Assembly: GCA_037951105.1 (NCBI GenBank)
Contig: JBAMJV010008422.1
Coordinates: 62,001-126,000 of the forward strand
Direction of reading: 5' to 3'
DNA: 64,000 nucleotides
DNA from: Echinarachnius parma
Lineage: Eukaryota; Echinodermata; Echinoidea; Clypeasteroida; Echinarachniidae
The translations under genes and the position numbers were made by a program. How positions within the stretch are numbered: the stretch's first letter is position 1; each line of letters opens with the position of its first letter. Below the pieces are notes generated by a model. The model did not search any database, was not told the DNA's origin, and saw nothing but the letters and a program-made list of their open reading frames with translations. This document shows, one piece after another, positions 11,942 through 23,619 of the stretch.

Positions 11942-12716
11942 TTTCGTGCAGAACAAAATAGGGAAGGCGAATAGAAGCAATGAAATAAACATGGCTAATA
12001 ATTGGTCGAGATTCTTACAAGATGTAGGCATGTTTTCTGTGGATGTGTGTGTGGGTGTCTGTGCACGCGTGTGTACGTGTGTATGTAAGTGCTTGTATAG
12101 GTGTTTTTGTTTTTTTGTTTGTTTGTTTTTTTGTTGTTTTTTTGGGGGGGGAATATTTTGTTCTCTCCTATTTTCCCCTTTTTTATGTTTATGCTTTCTT
12201 CATGCATGCATGTTTCATGCTTTATTTGATGTAAATAGTAAAAGTTAATTTGTACTATTTAGATGTGAATGTAAGATCATATTATATACAATTATGTAAA
12301 CATGCAAATTATTTTATATACTAATCTTGTTATTGATTGTTATTTTGTTATTGTTTGGAGAAAATAAATATCTTTGAAAAAAAAAAAAAAAGATCACATT
12401 GTTTTATTGTTTTGATAACTATAATATAGCACAACCAATTATCATTACCATTCAAAACCACTTCTACCTGAAGTATGAATTGTTGCAGGATGATTAAAGA
12501 TTATTTCATTGTCAAGTTTTATTTCGATTCTACTTTCATAAGTTGCAATTATCTATACAAATTTTTAAATATTTTTGGTTTTAATAGCATTTCATACTAT
12601 GTAATTATCAATATTTGTATGATTATAATTGTCTCTGTAGACAGTCATAAGAACGAAGAAAGTATGTTTCTGTTGGTCAGTACAGTTGGGAGGGGATTTG
12701 GTATTTGAAAAGATTC

Positions 12717-12850
12717 TGTAAATATATATATCAGCGCGTTGGCAAAATTATCATCATATCGTGATTGTGTCAGCACGGATTCACTATCCAATATCAAAGA
12801 AACATCAGTTTGTGTTCACTGCATCGGTGTGACGTTCGCTTATTGTTTTG
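12717..12850 (+). promoter_or_regulatory. TLR copy 1 core promoter and non-coding 5' exon
   Basis: TATATATA lies at 12723-12730. About 25-30 bp downstream begins a segment homologous to the 5' exons of copies 2 and 3 (GATTGTG.., GGTGTGACGT). It ends at a good splice donor, TTTTG|GTGAGT, at 12850/12851. The start site near 12755 is inferred from the TATA distance. Unlike copies 2 and 3 this exon has lost the upstream ATG (CGTGATTGTG in place of CAATGATTGTG). The segment starts only about 330 bp after the poly-A tail of the upstream LINE. Confidence 0.6.
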
Positions 12851-13638
12851 GTGAGTTACTTGATTCCTGCAGGCATTTTATATTTACTAGTGTAATTAAC
12901 TGTATTTGACATTCAAAACCACTTATAGCGAATGATTAAGTATGTTGTTTGCATTATTTGACTTGTCGATATTTATTTCAGTTATTCGTCAGTGTGCTAA
13001 TAATTTACAAACGTGATCAAAAGTCCATTGTCACAGTGGTGATCAGAGTAATTCAAGTGAAAAGTTGCTGCTATTGTATTGGCTAGCATGGATATTCAAC
13101 TTGGGAAAGGCTAGTTATTTGAGAAGGTCCTGTAGATATCCTCGTGTATATCCTCTCATGACCATCGAGCAATACAAATGGTGTTTCGGGAGGGCTACCA
13201 TTCGTAGGGAAATGTGGCTCAATGGTTAGAGCACAGAGTCTAGCCATCCGGATGTCTCGGGCTTGATTCCCGGCAAAACGCGATATTAATATGTACAGTT
13301 TTTTTTTTTTTTTTTTTTAATCGATTAATGCTGAATCACGTTACATAATCAATGGCACTCTACCGAAGTTGATTTCATATACTTCCGGTCAAGTTTACGT
13401 CTGGTTTATAATTGCTTCTGGCCATCGAGCATTGAAAGGATTTCTGGGAAGGGCCGTCATTAACATTAAAAGGTTCCTGTCGCTCAATAGGTTAATAATC
13501 AGGAGGTCTAGGGGTCGACTCCAGGCAATCTCTACTTATCTTTGCTCATTTTATATTTGTATACTAGCATTATTATCATTTTAGTTATTTTGCATATCTT
13601 ACGGTGTTCTTTCATCATTATTTTTATTTTTTTTGCAG
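12851..13638 (+). other. 5' intron of TLR copy 1, with two tRNA-like SINE remnants
   Basis: The intron runs from GTGAGT at 12851 to TTTTTTGCAG ending at 13638. Its first 300 bp aligns with the introns of copies 2 and 3 (for example GGCTAGTTATTTGAGAAG). At 13206-13276 there is a tRNA-like promoter: A box TGGCTCAATGG at 13215-13225 and B-like box GCTTGATTCCC at 13261-13271. A more decayed relative at about 13420-13545 (CATCGAGCA, GGTCGACTCCAGG) suggests a doubled SINE. A 20-T run lies at about 13300-13318. Confidence 0.6.
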
Positions 13639-13663
13639 ATCCCAGCGAGTGCCTTTTATAACC

Positions 13664-16337
13664 ATGGCGAATACGTACAGACGCATTTACATTCTGCTCA
13701 TCATAATGATGGGTGGAGTGGAATTGGCTGACACCTCTACCACTGGTGGTAAAGAAACCTCATCTGATTGTTTCGATAAACCCCATAAACAGAAGTGTCG
13801 CTTCACCCGAACATCATGTCAGTGGGACCAGGGTGATAAATCAGTAATGTGTGAAAGCATACACCTCAGGAGAGTTCCAAGTAATTTTCATCACAATGCA
13901 ATGAAATTAAACTTGGCAAACAACGAGATCAGTATTCTGTTAAACACTTCGTTTCAACCCTATCCGAATCAGGTAACTTTGGATTTGACGCGTAACGAAC
14001 TAAGAACGATTCAATCAGCAGCTTTCCAGCCTCTCAAACATCTGAAGTCCTTGGATCTGTCTACAAATTATCAGCTGGTAATACCAAGTAGTGATCCGTT
14101 CCGACCCCTTGAAACGCTTTTAACCTTAAATATTGGTGCATGCAACCTGAAAGATTTACCAAACGATTTACTGGACAACTTTCCGAATTTGACATCTCTT
14201 TATTTAGGGGAAAACCGCCTAAGCTCTTTGAACATGTCTCGATGTAAGACAGCCCAACTAAATGAAATAGATTTCAACGACAACAATTTCCGAGATCTGA
14301 CTCCAGATACATTCATGTTCGTTTGTCCAACCGAATCTATCAACCTGATGCAGAACCCGATCCGTTACATTTCGGAAGACGCAATAGCAACATTGCCTGC
14401 TCACAACCTTTTGCTAGGAAGGCAATTGGCTCCAACTGCATCGATGTTGTTAAACCTCACAAGTGGTGTTGCAAGGTCAACTATTAGCAGGCTCTTTCTT
14501 ACAAAAATGAAGTTGCGTGATGGCATTCCACTTGGCGTATTCAAACCTGTATATGATCACCAATTTGACTTACTACATATCGACAGCAGCGGTGATCTCT
14601 CTCTATATAAAAACGTCTTTTCGGGGTTAAGGTGTACTCGGTTTGAATTAATCGGAAATTTCATCAGCGAAATCGAACCAGAATATTTCCTAGGAATCTC
14701 TCGTCTACGAAGTTTGATTTTGTGGAATAACCAAATAATGGATTTTAATCCACATAATACCACTTGGAAATGTAATATGACGGAGCTGGATATTTCACGA
14801 AATCAATTAAGACAACTTCATAGTTATCAATTTCGTGGCCTTGACAATTTAAAGTACTTAAATCTTACCCTTAATATTGACCTCATTTGGTTGGACTTTT
14901 TTTCCTATGATGGGCTCGAGACCCTTGAAATACTTGATGTTACAGGAACGGCGATATCAATACTGGGCTTGTCGTCTGGTCTTTCACAAATTTCATTTTC
15001 TGACATCCTACCTGCACTAGATTACCCTTTCGCACCAGGCAAAACGTTTAATAACACAACAAAGCTACAAGTAATTCACCTAACTCACACGAAACTCAAC
15101 AGAGGACTTCTTTGGGACTCCTATTTTAGTAGATCTTTGTTCCAAGGATTGATTAATTTGAGGGCACTGTTTATGAGCAACAACCCTCTGGGAAATTTGC
15201 CAGATATGGTTTTTGAGGACAATTTGCTCGTAGCCTTCTTGATGACGGACAACTGCCAAATGTCCATTCTTACTGCAGACAATTTTGAGGGATTAGAGTC
15301 TCTTATTTATTTAAATTTGAACGGGAATACTTTGCTCAAATTATCAACTGACTTCCTGCAGTATATGCCGGTTCTTGAGACTCTGAGCATCAATGATAAT
15401 AAAGTGATGGTTGTTGAAGAAGGAGCCATAGAAAAAAACAAGTTTCTAAGGAATTTGAGTCTGTCAAATAATCAGTTGGTGGCATTTAATCGCAGTACAT
15501 GGAACACGATAATTAATAATCTGCATTACATCGATGTTTCTGGAAACCCGTTGGCATGTCAATGCAACTATAGTTGGCTTCACGACCTCGCCAACTTGTC
15601 TCAAATGCTTCTACACCAAAATGAAACCCTTTGTTCGGTCGTTTCCCTGAGCCAAATGCGAGAAAAGCCTTTATTGGAGTTTGATCCGAGTAAATATTGC
15701 GTTCAAAATACTATACTTCTATCCACACTCCCTTTTGCTGGTCTTGCGTTGTCTGCTGCTCGCTTTCCACAACAGGTGGTTAATCAGGTACAAACTATTC
15801 TTGGTAAAACTTGCAGTCATCGGCTACAGAGAAATGCAAGACGCACGGGAGTACAACGAGTTTATCTATGATCTCAACATCATGTTTAATGAAGAAGACG
15901 AGGGATGGGCCAGAGAGCACCTGCGAGCTACCATGGAAGAGTGTCTTCCGGATTACGACAGGTATTCTTTCGGTGATGAGGACCTCACCCTGGGTATGCA
16001 CTACCTTGAGGCAGTTCACTACGCCGTTGAACATAGCTTCAAGACCATCCTGCTCCTTAGTAGAAGCGCCGTCCGGGACAACTGGTTTCTTATCAAGCTG
16101 CTCACCGCCATGGACCACGTACATGACGAGCTGACAGAAAACACCGTCGTCATCTTTCTAGAAGATATTCCTGAGGACGAGATCCCTTACTTGCTTCGTC
16201 TGTATCTTAGCGACCGCAGACCGTATATGAGATGGCCCGAAGATGTCAGGGGGCATGAATACTTCTGGAACGAACTTACGAAGGTTGTCACTGTTAATTT
16301 AAAGTACAACCCTTTGATACCACCAGAAAAGTTTTGA
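13664..16337 (+). pseudogene. Toll-like receptor copy 1, ectodomain and TIR split by an 8-bp deletion
   Basis: TLRs are membrane receptors that bind microbial ligands with leucine-rich repeats (LRRs) and signal through a cytosolic TIR domain. The start is the ACCATGG-context ATG at 13664, 26 bp after the splice acceptor and aligned with the starts of copies 2 and 3; an earlier in-frame ATG at 13604 lies in the intron. The frame gives a signal peptide (YILLIIMMGGVELADTS), an LRR N-cap, about 20 LRRs and a cysteine C-cap (ACQCNYSW). Compared with both paralogues, 8 bases are missing near 15751 in the membrane helix. The first frame then adds about 39 unrelated residues and stops at 15871. The TIR continues in another frame (15681-16337, 218 codons open) and is well preserved. 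It may be a recent pseudogene, a secreted ectodomain, or an assembly error. Confidence 0.9.
15681..16337 (+). pseudogene. TIR-domain frame of TLR copy 1
   Basis: This 218-codon open frame carries the end of the membrane helix (LLLAFHNRWLIRYK), juxtamembrane region and whole TIR domain of copy 1, with the paralogue features IYDLNIMF, GDEDLTLG and YFWNEL. Its upstream ATG lies in what should be C-cap coding sequence read out of frame; that prefix (ILYFYPHSLLLVLRCLLLAF) happens to be hydrophobic. A membrane-anchored TIR-only protein is conceivable, but it would need its own transcript or internal initiation, for which I see no evidence. The domain shows no stop and few changes. Confidence 0.75.
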
Positions 16338-16431
16338 CAAATAATGTATTTCTCGAGATGATATATCAATGTAATCCAGAGGTTGTTCCTTTGGTATTCA
16401 TGGATACGATTCTATCCGAAACACTATAAAT

Positions 16432-16437
16432 AATAAA
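16432..16437 (+). terminator. Candidate poly-A signal of TLR copy 1
   Basis: AATAAA lies about 95 bp after the TIR stop codon at 16335-16337. It is the nearest canonical signal downstream. The stretch 16440-17336 holds no gene or repeat that I recognise. Confidence 0.4.
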
Positions 16438-17936
16438 TAGATATTAACAATATAGACACTTGTTCAAAAGAAACTTGCACTATAAATCTTGTTATTGACA
16501 ATTTATTGTACGAAGACAAATTCCACCAGTACTTGATCTCTAATCTTAAATTTATTCGATAGCAGCAGAATTAATTTACCCAGTCATGGAAACCAAACGT
16601 AATTATGATAATGAACATGACAACTTCTGGGATAATCTTAACACAAATCGTATCTAATGTTCAGACCAGAATGTAGATTATTCATGCCTCCCGTATGGAG
16701 CGTATCTATCGTTGGCTGATAAGAGACATTGACCATGGAGTAGGCTCTGTTGGACCGACTCGGTCTCGGTGAAGACACAGGGATTAATGTATAACATAAG
16801 TGTGCGTGGGATGTGTGAATAGTACAAATAGTACAATTTCCGCATTCATGCGCGCTTTTTTCTTTGCTTAGAGCTAAACGAGTGGTTAGATAGTTTATTT
16901 ATCTAAGGTTTCATATTGCGACAAAGCGGGAATCTGATGGGCCTTGCATGAATTCTACGGGGATTCCAACATTTAGTACAGTTTCAACTTTCCAACCCAC
17001 TTCTCCCATAACTTATCTTATTCCCTCAACCAGCAGCTTTCGTGAGCAATTCTTTTTTAAACTTGTGATACGAGCGATTGTTTAGAAATTACATAGCAGA
17101 TAATGTATTTAATCCTTCTGAATTGCACCACAAGTTATATCATTATATACAATATAATGTTGTCCACAGAAGCTATGGATGAGGTCTCATGCATGTGCAA
17201 GGCACAAGAGACTTCAACTAAGCAATACCATCGATATCCTTTACAAAAACGAGATCCCTGCTAAAAGGTGTACATTCTCATGTGATTGATGTTATCCAAG
17301 TACAGTATATGTACACTGCGATGCGAAAATCCAGTCTTAAAGGGACTTATTAACATTGTCCAAATCCTCAAAATAAAATGTTCATTCTAGCGGTTCCCTA
17401 ATACATTGTTGTATTCGTATTAACAATAAAATCATGGGACAGGTTTCGGTTTTTAAAATTTCCCTTTCGTTACAAAGATATGTACGATCGAAGTATTCAG
17501 ATAAGAAAAACTCCGGGCGAGTTTTTCTTCTGTGTACAAAGTGAGTGCAGTGAGTTATTGAATATCACTTTGCATTTTCGCTCATTACTTGGCCATGCAA
17601 TGTCCATTTGACTTGAAATTTTCACACAATACCCTGTGGACATATGAGATAACAATAATATACATTGCATCAACCATTCATCACTTTTTGCACATGTCAA
17701 CAAAGTTACTTTTGTAAGTTTTGTAAGTTTGTTATTGACTCTATCGACCCCCTCTCGGGGTATGAGAGTACAAACATATTTACATAGTATAAATATAACA
17801 ATAGTATAACAATGATAAACATGTGATACTATGAACAATGATAAACATAATCATGGTAATATAAACAATGAACAAAAAAACATGAACTGAACAATGATAA
17901 ACATGTGATAATATAATTATGAACAAATGAACATAT

Positions 17937-20900
17937 TTACAGATCAAGGCGAACTGGGCAATTCACCCTCCTACTGCTACGAGTGTGCCTAATAACATTA
18001 CTCACTTGCGGGATGTCATTTACAGGGTTACTAACTACCCTTGGCTCTTTAGAAAAATGTGACATAATTATGGTAACGAATTTGGCTAATTTCTTCAACT
18101 GGCAAGGATGAACTGTATTAAAAATCTTATCCATGTGCAATGCACTTGGTCTTAAGCTACTACCACACAAATTATTTGGTATATACTTCTTTCTCTCATT
18201 TTGAAAGAATGGGCATACAAAAATATAATGAAATTCATCACCAATGTCTATTGACGTACAGAGTGGGCATTGCAGGTCATGTACTACATTTGTATCCAAT
18301 CTGCCTTTATTGACTGGTAATGTATGTGATCTACATCTAAACTTGCTTAAAGCTATTGCTTCTTTCTGACATAGTGCAAGTACTTTTCATATGCCAACTT
18401 ATTCTTAAACATCCTATAGTTAGTGCAAATTCTATTTGACCAGGTAGCTGCACTCCATTCCTGACAAGAAATGTCAGAAAGCCTAATTGTCATAGTATTC
18501 ATAATCCAGGCAGCACTATATCCTTCTCCTTGGGCTCGCCAAACGTTCCCGAGTCCTGCGAAATCGAAACTGTTTGCAAGGAACTCAACCCATTGTGACT
18601 TAATATTATTTACACTTTGTGCTTCAGCTTGGGACTTCAAAAGACATTTGAAAAGAATCAATAAATACTTTGATTGCTTCCCCTTAACTAGCTTAACCCA
18701 ATATCCAATCATTCTACTCATAATTTTATCCAATATTTTACCACGTCCCGTTTCCCCATAAACCATGCAGTCAGGTGTGCACTTATTTACAAACAGTATT
18801 GTTCTTAACAGTTTTCTTTGAAAAACTTCAAGTTGATCTATACACTCATAGCCCCAGACCTCAGCACCATATAATAGAACTGGCAAATCTAAGTGGTCAA
18901 ATAAATGGCATTGTGTATCAACAGATAAATGCAACCTCTTTGCCTTTACTAACATACTATACATTGCCTTTCTAGCTTGTGTGACCTGTTTAGCAATTGC
19001 CTTTTTAAAATTGCCATTATAATTAAATGTCACCCCTAAATATACAAAGTCATAAACAAATTCCGGAATTCTTCTAACTTTCCCACGTGAGAAAACAACA
19101 ATTTTCGTTTTGCTGGCATTAACAGTTAGGTGCCAAGTATCACATTAAACCTTCACTGCATTTAGAGCTTTTTGCAATTCTTCAGGAGTTTCTGCCAAAA
19201 TAATAGTATCATCAGCATATAATAACGAAAATAAATCCTTATACATTTCAACATCATCAAAAGGCAACTTATTTTTAATAATAGTATTCAAAAACTCCAA
19301 TCCCTTGCACGAGTTTCTAATAGATTGTCGAAAATCATTCAAATAAATAGCAAACAAGAGAGGTGACAGGTTTTCACCTTGACGCACTCCTATATTGCAT
19401 GTAAATAAATTAGACATCTCTCCCTTGTTAGCAACACACGATTTAGCACACCTATACATATTTCTTATAACATTAAAAATCTTTCCTTTTACTCCTATTC
19501 TAAACATTTTGACCCACAGTGCTGCACGATCAATCAAATCAAAGGCTTTCTTATAATCAATAAATGCACAATAAAGGCGTTTTGAATTTTGTAAATAAAC
19601 ATCAATTATAGACTTTAAAACATACACATTATCAGTGGTTGAATAATTCGACCGGAAGCCAGCCTGTTCTTCTCCTAACAAACTTTCATCCTCAAAGAAC
19701 TGGGTGATCCTATAATTTAAAATTGATGTAAACAATTTACCTAGGCAACTCAATAACGTAATGCCTCTATAATTATCAGGGTTTGCATTCTCGCCCTTAT
19801 TCTTAAATATAGGAATTATTATCCCAATACACCATTCAGTTGGGACAATACCAGAATGCAATACAACATTAAAAAACTTAACTACAACCTGGAGAATCTC
19901 CGGTGAGCAACTTTTAAGAAACTGATTTCTAATAGAATCCCTTCCACACGCTTTAGTATTCTTAAGCTTCTTAATCATCATCTCAACTTCATTCAAAGTA
20001 ATAGGAACATCGAGACAAACATTTGCCTGAGATAACTCTTGCATAACATTTGGGGGTTCCGGTTCATCAACCTCCCTATAACTTAAGCGACTAAAATGAT
20101 CTACAAAATCCTTCAATAAAACATTTCCCATATCTTTTCCTTTGTGTCCTTTCTTATCGTTCAATAGCTGCCAATATTCCTTAGGATTGTTTTACCGCAA
20201 GGAACGCAATAATGTATTCAAAATTCTGAGAATATAACCTCTTTTTAAAACGTAACAAGTTCCTATAAGATTTCCCTGCCTCATCATAATCTCCTGAATC
20301 AACAGGAACATCAGAGTTCCTTAACAATTTTACCTTTCTCTTCCATCTATTTTTAACATTCAAATATTCTTTCCGAGCTTCCCTACATTCATTATCGAAC
20401 CATGGCTGTTGTTGACCTTGCTTACGCTGATTATTACTTATTTTACTTCTATTGTTTCTATAATGCTTTAATTTACAGACTCCAATTTCCTGTGCTGTAT
20501 TCAAAAACATATCACACAAATGTGAATAAAAAAATATCAATATTCTCTTGATCGACATGAGCTTCAAGTTGATCTACATATCCATGCATTAACCCGCTAC
20601 AATCTTTAGTATGTTGCCTAAAATCTAACATACTATCGCCATTCCATTGAAAGGCAAGAAAATCGGACTTGTCTGGCCCTGTGAGTTCTTCCCTTATTTC
20701 ATTTCTCAAAGAATCACCATTCAATTCAGCTTTAAATTGCAAGGTCAGCATAATAGGGCAGTGAACATCAGACAAACATCTATCAAATACATCAACATTA
20801 AAATCTTGTACTAATGGAAATAATCGTTTAGAGAGTATAGCATAGTCAATAGCGCTACCACCACCATTCGTATTAAAACAGGTATATTTTCCAATATTCT

Positions 20901-21591
20901 GATCACTACCTACCCTACCATTCACAATACTTAAATCAAAGCTTTGGCACATTTCAATGACCTTCTTACCACTATTATTAACAACTGCATCACTATTAGA
21001 ACGAGAATTAAGAATATCTGTATTATCTAAGTCACCCTCACAAGCACCTAGGCTGGACTGGTCCACAAAATTGTCTACATCCAAACAATCATCAAGCAAC
21101 CCTGTCCTGGCATTAAAGTCCCCTAATAAACAAAGTGGTGCATCATATTTACTCTTAATATTAACAATGTCAGTACATAAATTATCAAACACTTCTTGAG
21201 AATAATGAATGGATCCTTCACAGGGTAAATAAACAGCACCAATAATGAACGAAAAACCGAGGAACTCACTCTCAACCTTGACCCATATGACAGATTCTGA
21301 AAGAGTAGGCTGAATTAGTGTAGAACAATCAAAAATAGAATTCGTCATTAAAATACACATACCATGATAGCCACCAAATTTCTGATTATTTGAGCTTTTT
21401 TCAATGCTATAACATTTGTATTCTGATAAATAAGTATTAATAAGGTCAGGAGTATCCGTTTTAGTTTCAGTTAGGTATATTATATCAAAATTTTGAGCGT
21501 ATAAATCTAAAAGTCCAGTGTCAAATTTACTTTTTAATCCATTAATATTAAGGCTGAGTATTGAGAGTTTTGAGAGAGGGCCGTGTACTCC
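17937..21591 (-). pseudogene. LINE ORF2, endonuclease-reverse transcriptase
   Basis: Coding resumes in the ORF1 frame directly after TAG, with no ATG at the junction (LSILSLNINGLKSKFD, the start of the endonuclease fold). Further motifs are LLGDFNART and SDVHCPIML (21500-20600). The reverse transcriptase at 20164-19145 has DNYRGITLLSCLGKLF, FIDYKKAFDLIDR, GVRQGENLSPLLFA and LLYADDTIIL. Thumb and connection lie at 19140-18353, and a CPLC-H-C zinc finger at 18299-18200. Breaks are frameshifts near 20520, 20175 and 18330 and a stop near 19143 (VKV-stop-CDTWHLTVN). Confidence 0.85.
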
Positions 21592-22356
21592 CTAGCTGGA
21601 AATGTCAGTGAACAGGCCAGACTGCTTCATCTTGTCTTCAGACCAGCCAAGCTGACGGAAAAGGTCATCCGGCCCATGAATGATGTGCTTCCTGGGGTCT
21701 CCTTTTAGCACACAGTGCACCTTGCCGTCGATCGTCCATATCTTCTCCACCTGGTCGTCCTGATTCACTGCCTGTAACAGCTTGGCACGGCCAGGTGCCA
21801 AGTGTTCCATCACCATGATGTCCTTGTGTCGTGAGTCCTTCAACTTCCTTTTGTTGCGGAGGATGTTGGTCCTGAGATCTCGGTGGACGAATCGGGCAAT
21901 GATTGGCCGACACTTATTCGGCTGGGGACGTCCTATTCAGTGGCTGGTGCTGATGTCAGCCGCCACCACCGCAACGCCTGCAGCTGCCGCCACCTCCACC
22001 ACAAGATCGTTGGTCCTCTCCCCCTCCTTCTCCGGCACCCCTCGCAACACAATATTGTCTCTTCTGGAGTATTGCTCCATCTCGTCTAACCGCACGTCGT
22101 GCTTCTGCAGAGACGCCTGCACCTTCTGCACCGACACCTTCGGTGAAACCTGGGCAGATATAATTGACTGCATAACCGGCAGCAATGCAGCAACCACCGC
22201 CTTGACCACGTCTCCCACCAGCTGCCGGTTACTGCCCCCTTCAGCAATGTGCTCCATGGCATTCTGCACAACTTCTTCAAATTTAAATGTCACCTCCCCA
22301 TCCTGAGCACCTTCCACCTCCAACACGTCAAAAGCATTTGCAGCAGCCATGGGCAT
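21592..22356 (-). pseudogene. LINE ORF1, RNA-binding protein
   Basis: About 254 codons from ATG at 22356 to TAG at 21594-21592, with one TGA near 21939 where neighbouring codons suggest a former CGA (a CpG-decay type change). The N-terminal half is helical with a coiled-coil stretch (VQASLQKHDVRLDEMEQYS). It is followed by RRDNIVLRGVPE and later CRPIIARFVHRDLRTNIL, the layout of L1-like ORF1 proteins (coiled coil, RRM, C-terminal domain). Such proteins bind and chaperone the LINE RNA. The terminating TAG is in the same frame as the following ORF2. Confidence 0.75.
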
Positions 22357-22713
22357 GATGAAATAATTGAAAATCGATCAAGGGCCTAATAATAATAATA
22401 CAGCCACAGGTTATAGCAAAGCAGTCAATGCAGTTCTGTACTAACACAACTTTATATGAGTGGGACAACAAAAAATCAGATTACAAATTCCAGTCCTTGA
22501 AGTTGCTAACCAAACCGTAAATTGCATCACATAAAAGTCCTAGAATGTATCCACAAGGTCGCTAGCAGCTGCTATAGGGCAATACCTCTGCAATACAAGC
22601 AAACATAGCAGGCAAGCAAGTGTATAATTGGTAAAATCCTGAAGAAAAAGGCGTAAGTTGACAACACACATGCTCACATGCTCACCATTTTTTGATGTAC
22701 TAGATCCCTTTAA

Positions 22714-23619
22714 AGAAGGGATACAATTGACCTGGCTTAGCACTGCTGATCATGCGAATGGTGTAACACAACCTCCTCCTCTTTCATGATCGGGCTATGA
22801 ACCCGTTACCGTTTACATCCGTTTGACGCCCGGAAGAGACTAACAGAATACTGACAGGAAACGTACTGATACAAGTCTCGAATGGACTAGTATAGGATGC
22901 TTATGACTAGGCTCCGTTTCGCGTAAAACTAAACATCGTGGAACATTACAACGATCTGGAAACTGACAATTTCGCCACGTTTCGGTCGGATAGGAAATAG
23001 GAGGAGGTAGGCTTTCGAGAATCTAGGCCATTATAGTGCATCAGTTTTGGTAAAGACACTGTGCACATTAGGAACCATGAACAACTTGTAAATAAATTAC
23101 TTTTTTATAAAAACAAATTTAACACGATGCTATTCCTCACTGTTCATATTCATATGTTATATCCATATTAAATTGTTCCTTGTAAATACTTTGTCGGAGA
23201 TGATCGGAACTTAAATTAAATGCATGTGTTTGTTAAACAGGTGGATTCGTATAGTACAGTATTACAGGGAACCAACGCGATAATAATCCTTGGAAAGGTT
23301 AAAGTAATTATTCTGAGCGTTCTACTCCACCTGCACTGAACTTTATAAATAATGTATGTGACTCCTAAGAATGTTTTGTTCAAACTTTAGAATCATAAAT
23401 ACTGTGAACAAACATGTATTGGTCTGCAGAGCAGTTATTAGTACAGTCCCTAGGCATATAGAGATAGCCGTATTTTGCCGACCCATTTGTAATTTATTTC
23501 AATGATTTGAAACATTTTTTTTTCTAAAATCAAATTTTGTTAACTTTTCGGTAGAATGGACTACAAAACTGTTTTCATTGCTTTATTTGGAAATTTGTTT
23601 TTGGTAGCGGTTCCTGTAT
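22714..23619. other. Intergenic stretch without recognised features
   Basis: No long frame, no clear terminal repeats and no tRNA-like promoter are visible. There is a weak inverted pair AACCTCCTCCT (near 22770) and AGGAGGAGGTAGG (near 23000), which could be the ends of a decayed small element. Confidence 0.3.

Larger units (their letters stand above)
8070..12391 (+). mobile_element. L1/Tx1-type LINE with ORF2 and poly-A tail
   Basis: The coding part is ORF2. The endonuclease frame (8185-9570) shows FLQETYS, GTNHSKGVLIL, IIGGDFNI and the catalytic APDHSAI. The second frame (9650-11941, 763 codons) holds the reverse transcriptase with KNYRPISLLN, FEKAFDSV, RQGDPLSPYLF and YADD, and ends in a CCHC-like finger (CSFC...H.FCLC). 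Two or three small indels near 9530-9650 separate the frames. No ORF1 is present, so the copy is probably 5' truncated; its exact 5' end is not defined. The 3' UTR has a GT/T-rich stretch (12040-12150), an AATAAA signal near 12365 and a 15-A tail at 12377-12391. The tail and long frames indicate a relatively young insertion, just upstream of the TLR copy 1 promoter. Confidence 0.9.
17711..22697 (-). mobile_element. Nearly full-length non-LTR retrotransposon (ORF1 + ORF2)
   Basis: About 4.99 kb inserted in the family B MITE; TACT flanks both ends (17707-17710 and 22698-22701). Read on the minus strand it has a 5' UTR (22697-22357), ORF1, ORF2 with endonuclease and reverse transcriptase, and a short 3' UTR. 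The 3' end is made of short tandem units of AAACTTACA instead of poly-A. ORF2 has GVRQGENLSPLLFA and YADD and a C-terminal CPLC...DEFHYIFVC finger, which suggests the jockey/I group; the clade is not determined. ORF1 has one in-frame stop and ORF2 about four breaks, so the copy is dead but not ancient. Confidence 0.88.
17341..22709. mobile_element. TTAA-flanked MITE (family B), split by a LINE
   Basis: The left end AAAGGGACTTATTAACATTG follows TTAA at 17337-17340. The left body runs to about 17710 (GTCAACAAAGTTACT). The right end (TACTAGATCCCTTT) reappears at 22698-22709 before TTAA at 22710-22713. The same MITE, uninterrupted, is at 52253-52638; a copy interrupted by another element is at about 28320-34126. 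The two ends form an inverted repeat (AAAGGGA..TAGTAAC). This copy lies downstream of TLR 1, at a different place from the intronic copies in units 2 and 3, so it is a separate insertion. Confidence 0.8.

Noticed and set aside
11946-12248. 100-codon frame after the LINE ORF2
   Set aside because: It is the GT- and T-rich 3' UTR of the LINE; the cysteine/valine/phenylalanine composition follows from simple sequence.
13206-13276. Functional tRNA gene
   Set aside because: A and B boxes are tRNA-like, but the sequence does not fold into a proper cloverleaf with an acceptor stem and has a decayed relative nearby; a SINE remnant fits better.
13604-13663. Upstream in-frame ATG extending TLR copy 1 by 20 residues
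   Set aside because: It lies before the splice acceptor at 13638, and the extension (MFFHHYFYFFC...) translates the polypyrimidine tract. Copies 2 and 3 start at the equivalent of 13664.
21782-22306. 174-codon plus-strand frame
   Set aside because: It is the antisense shadow of LINE ORF1, which on the minus strand has coiled-coil and RRM-like motifs.
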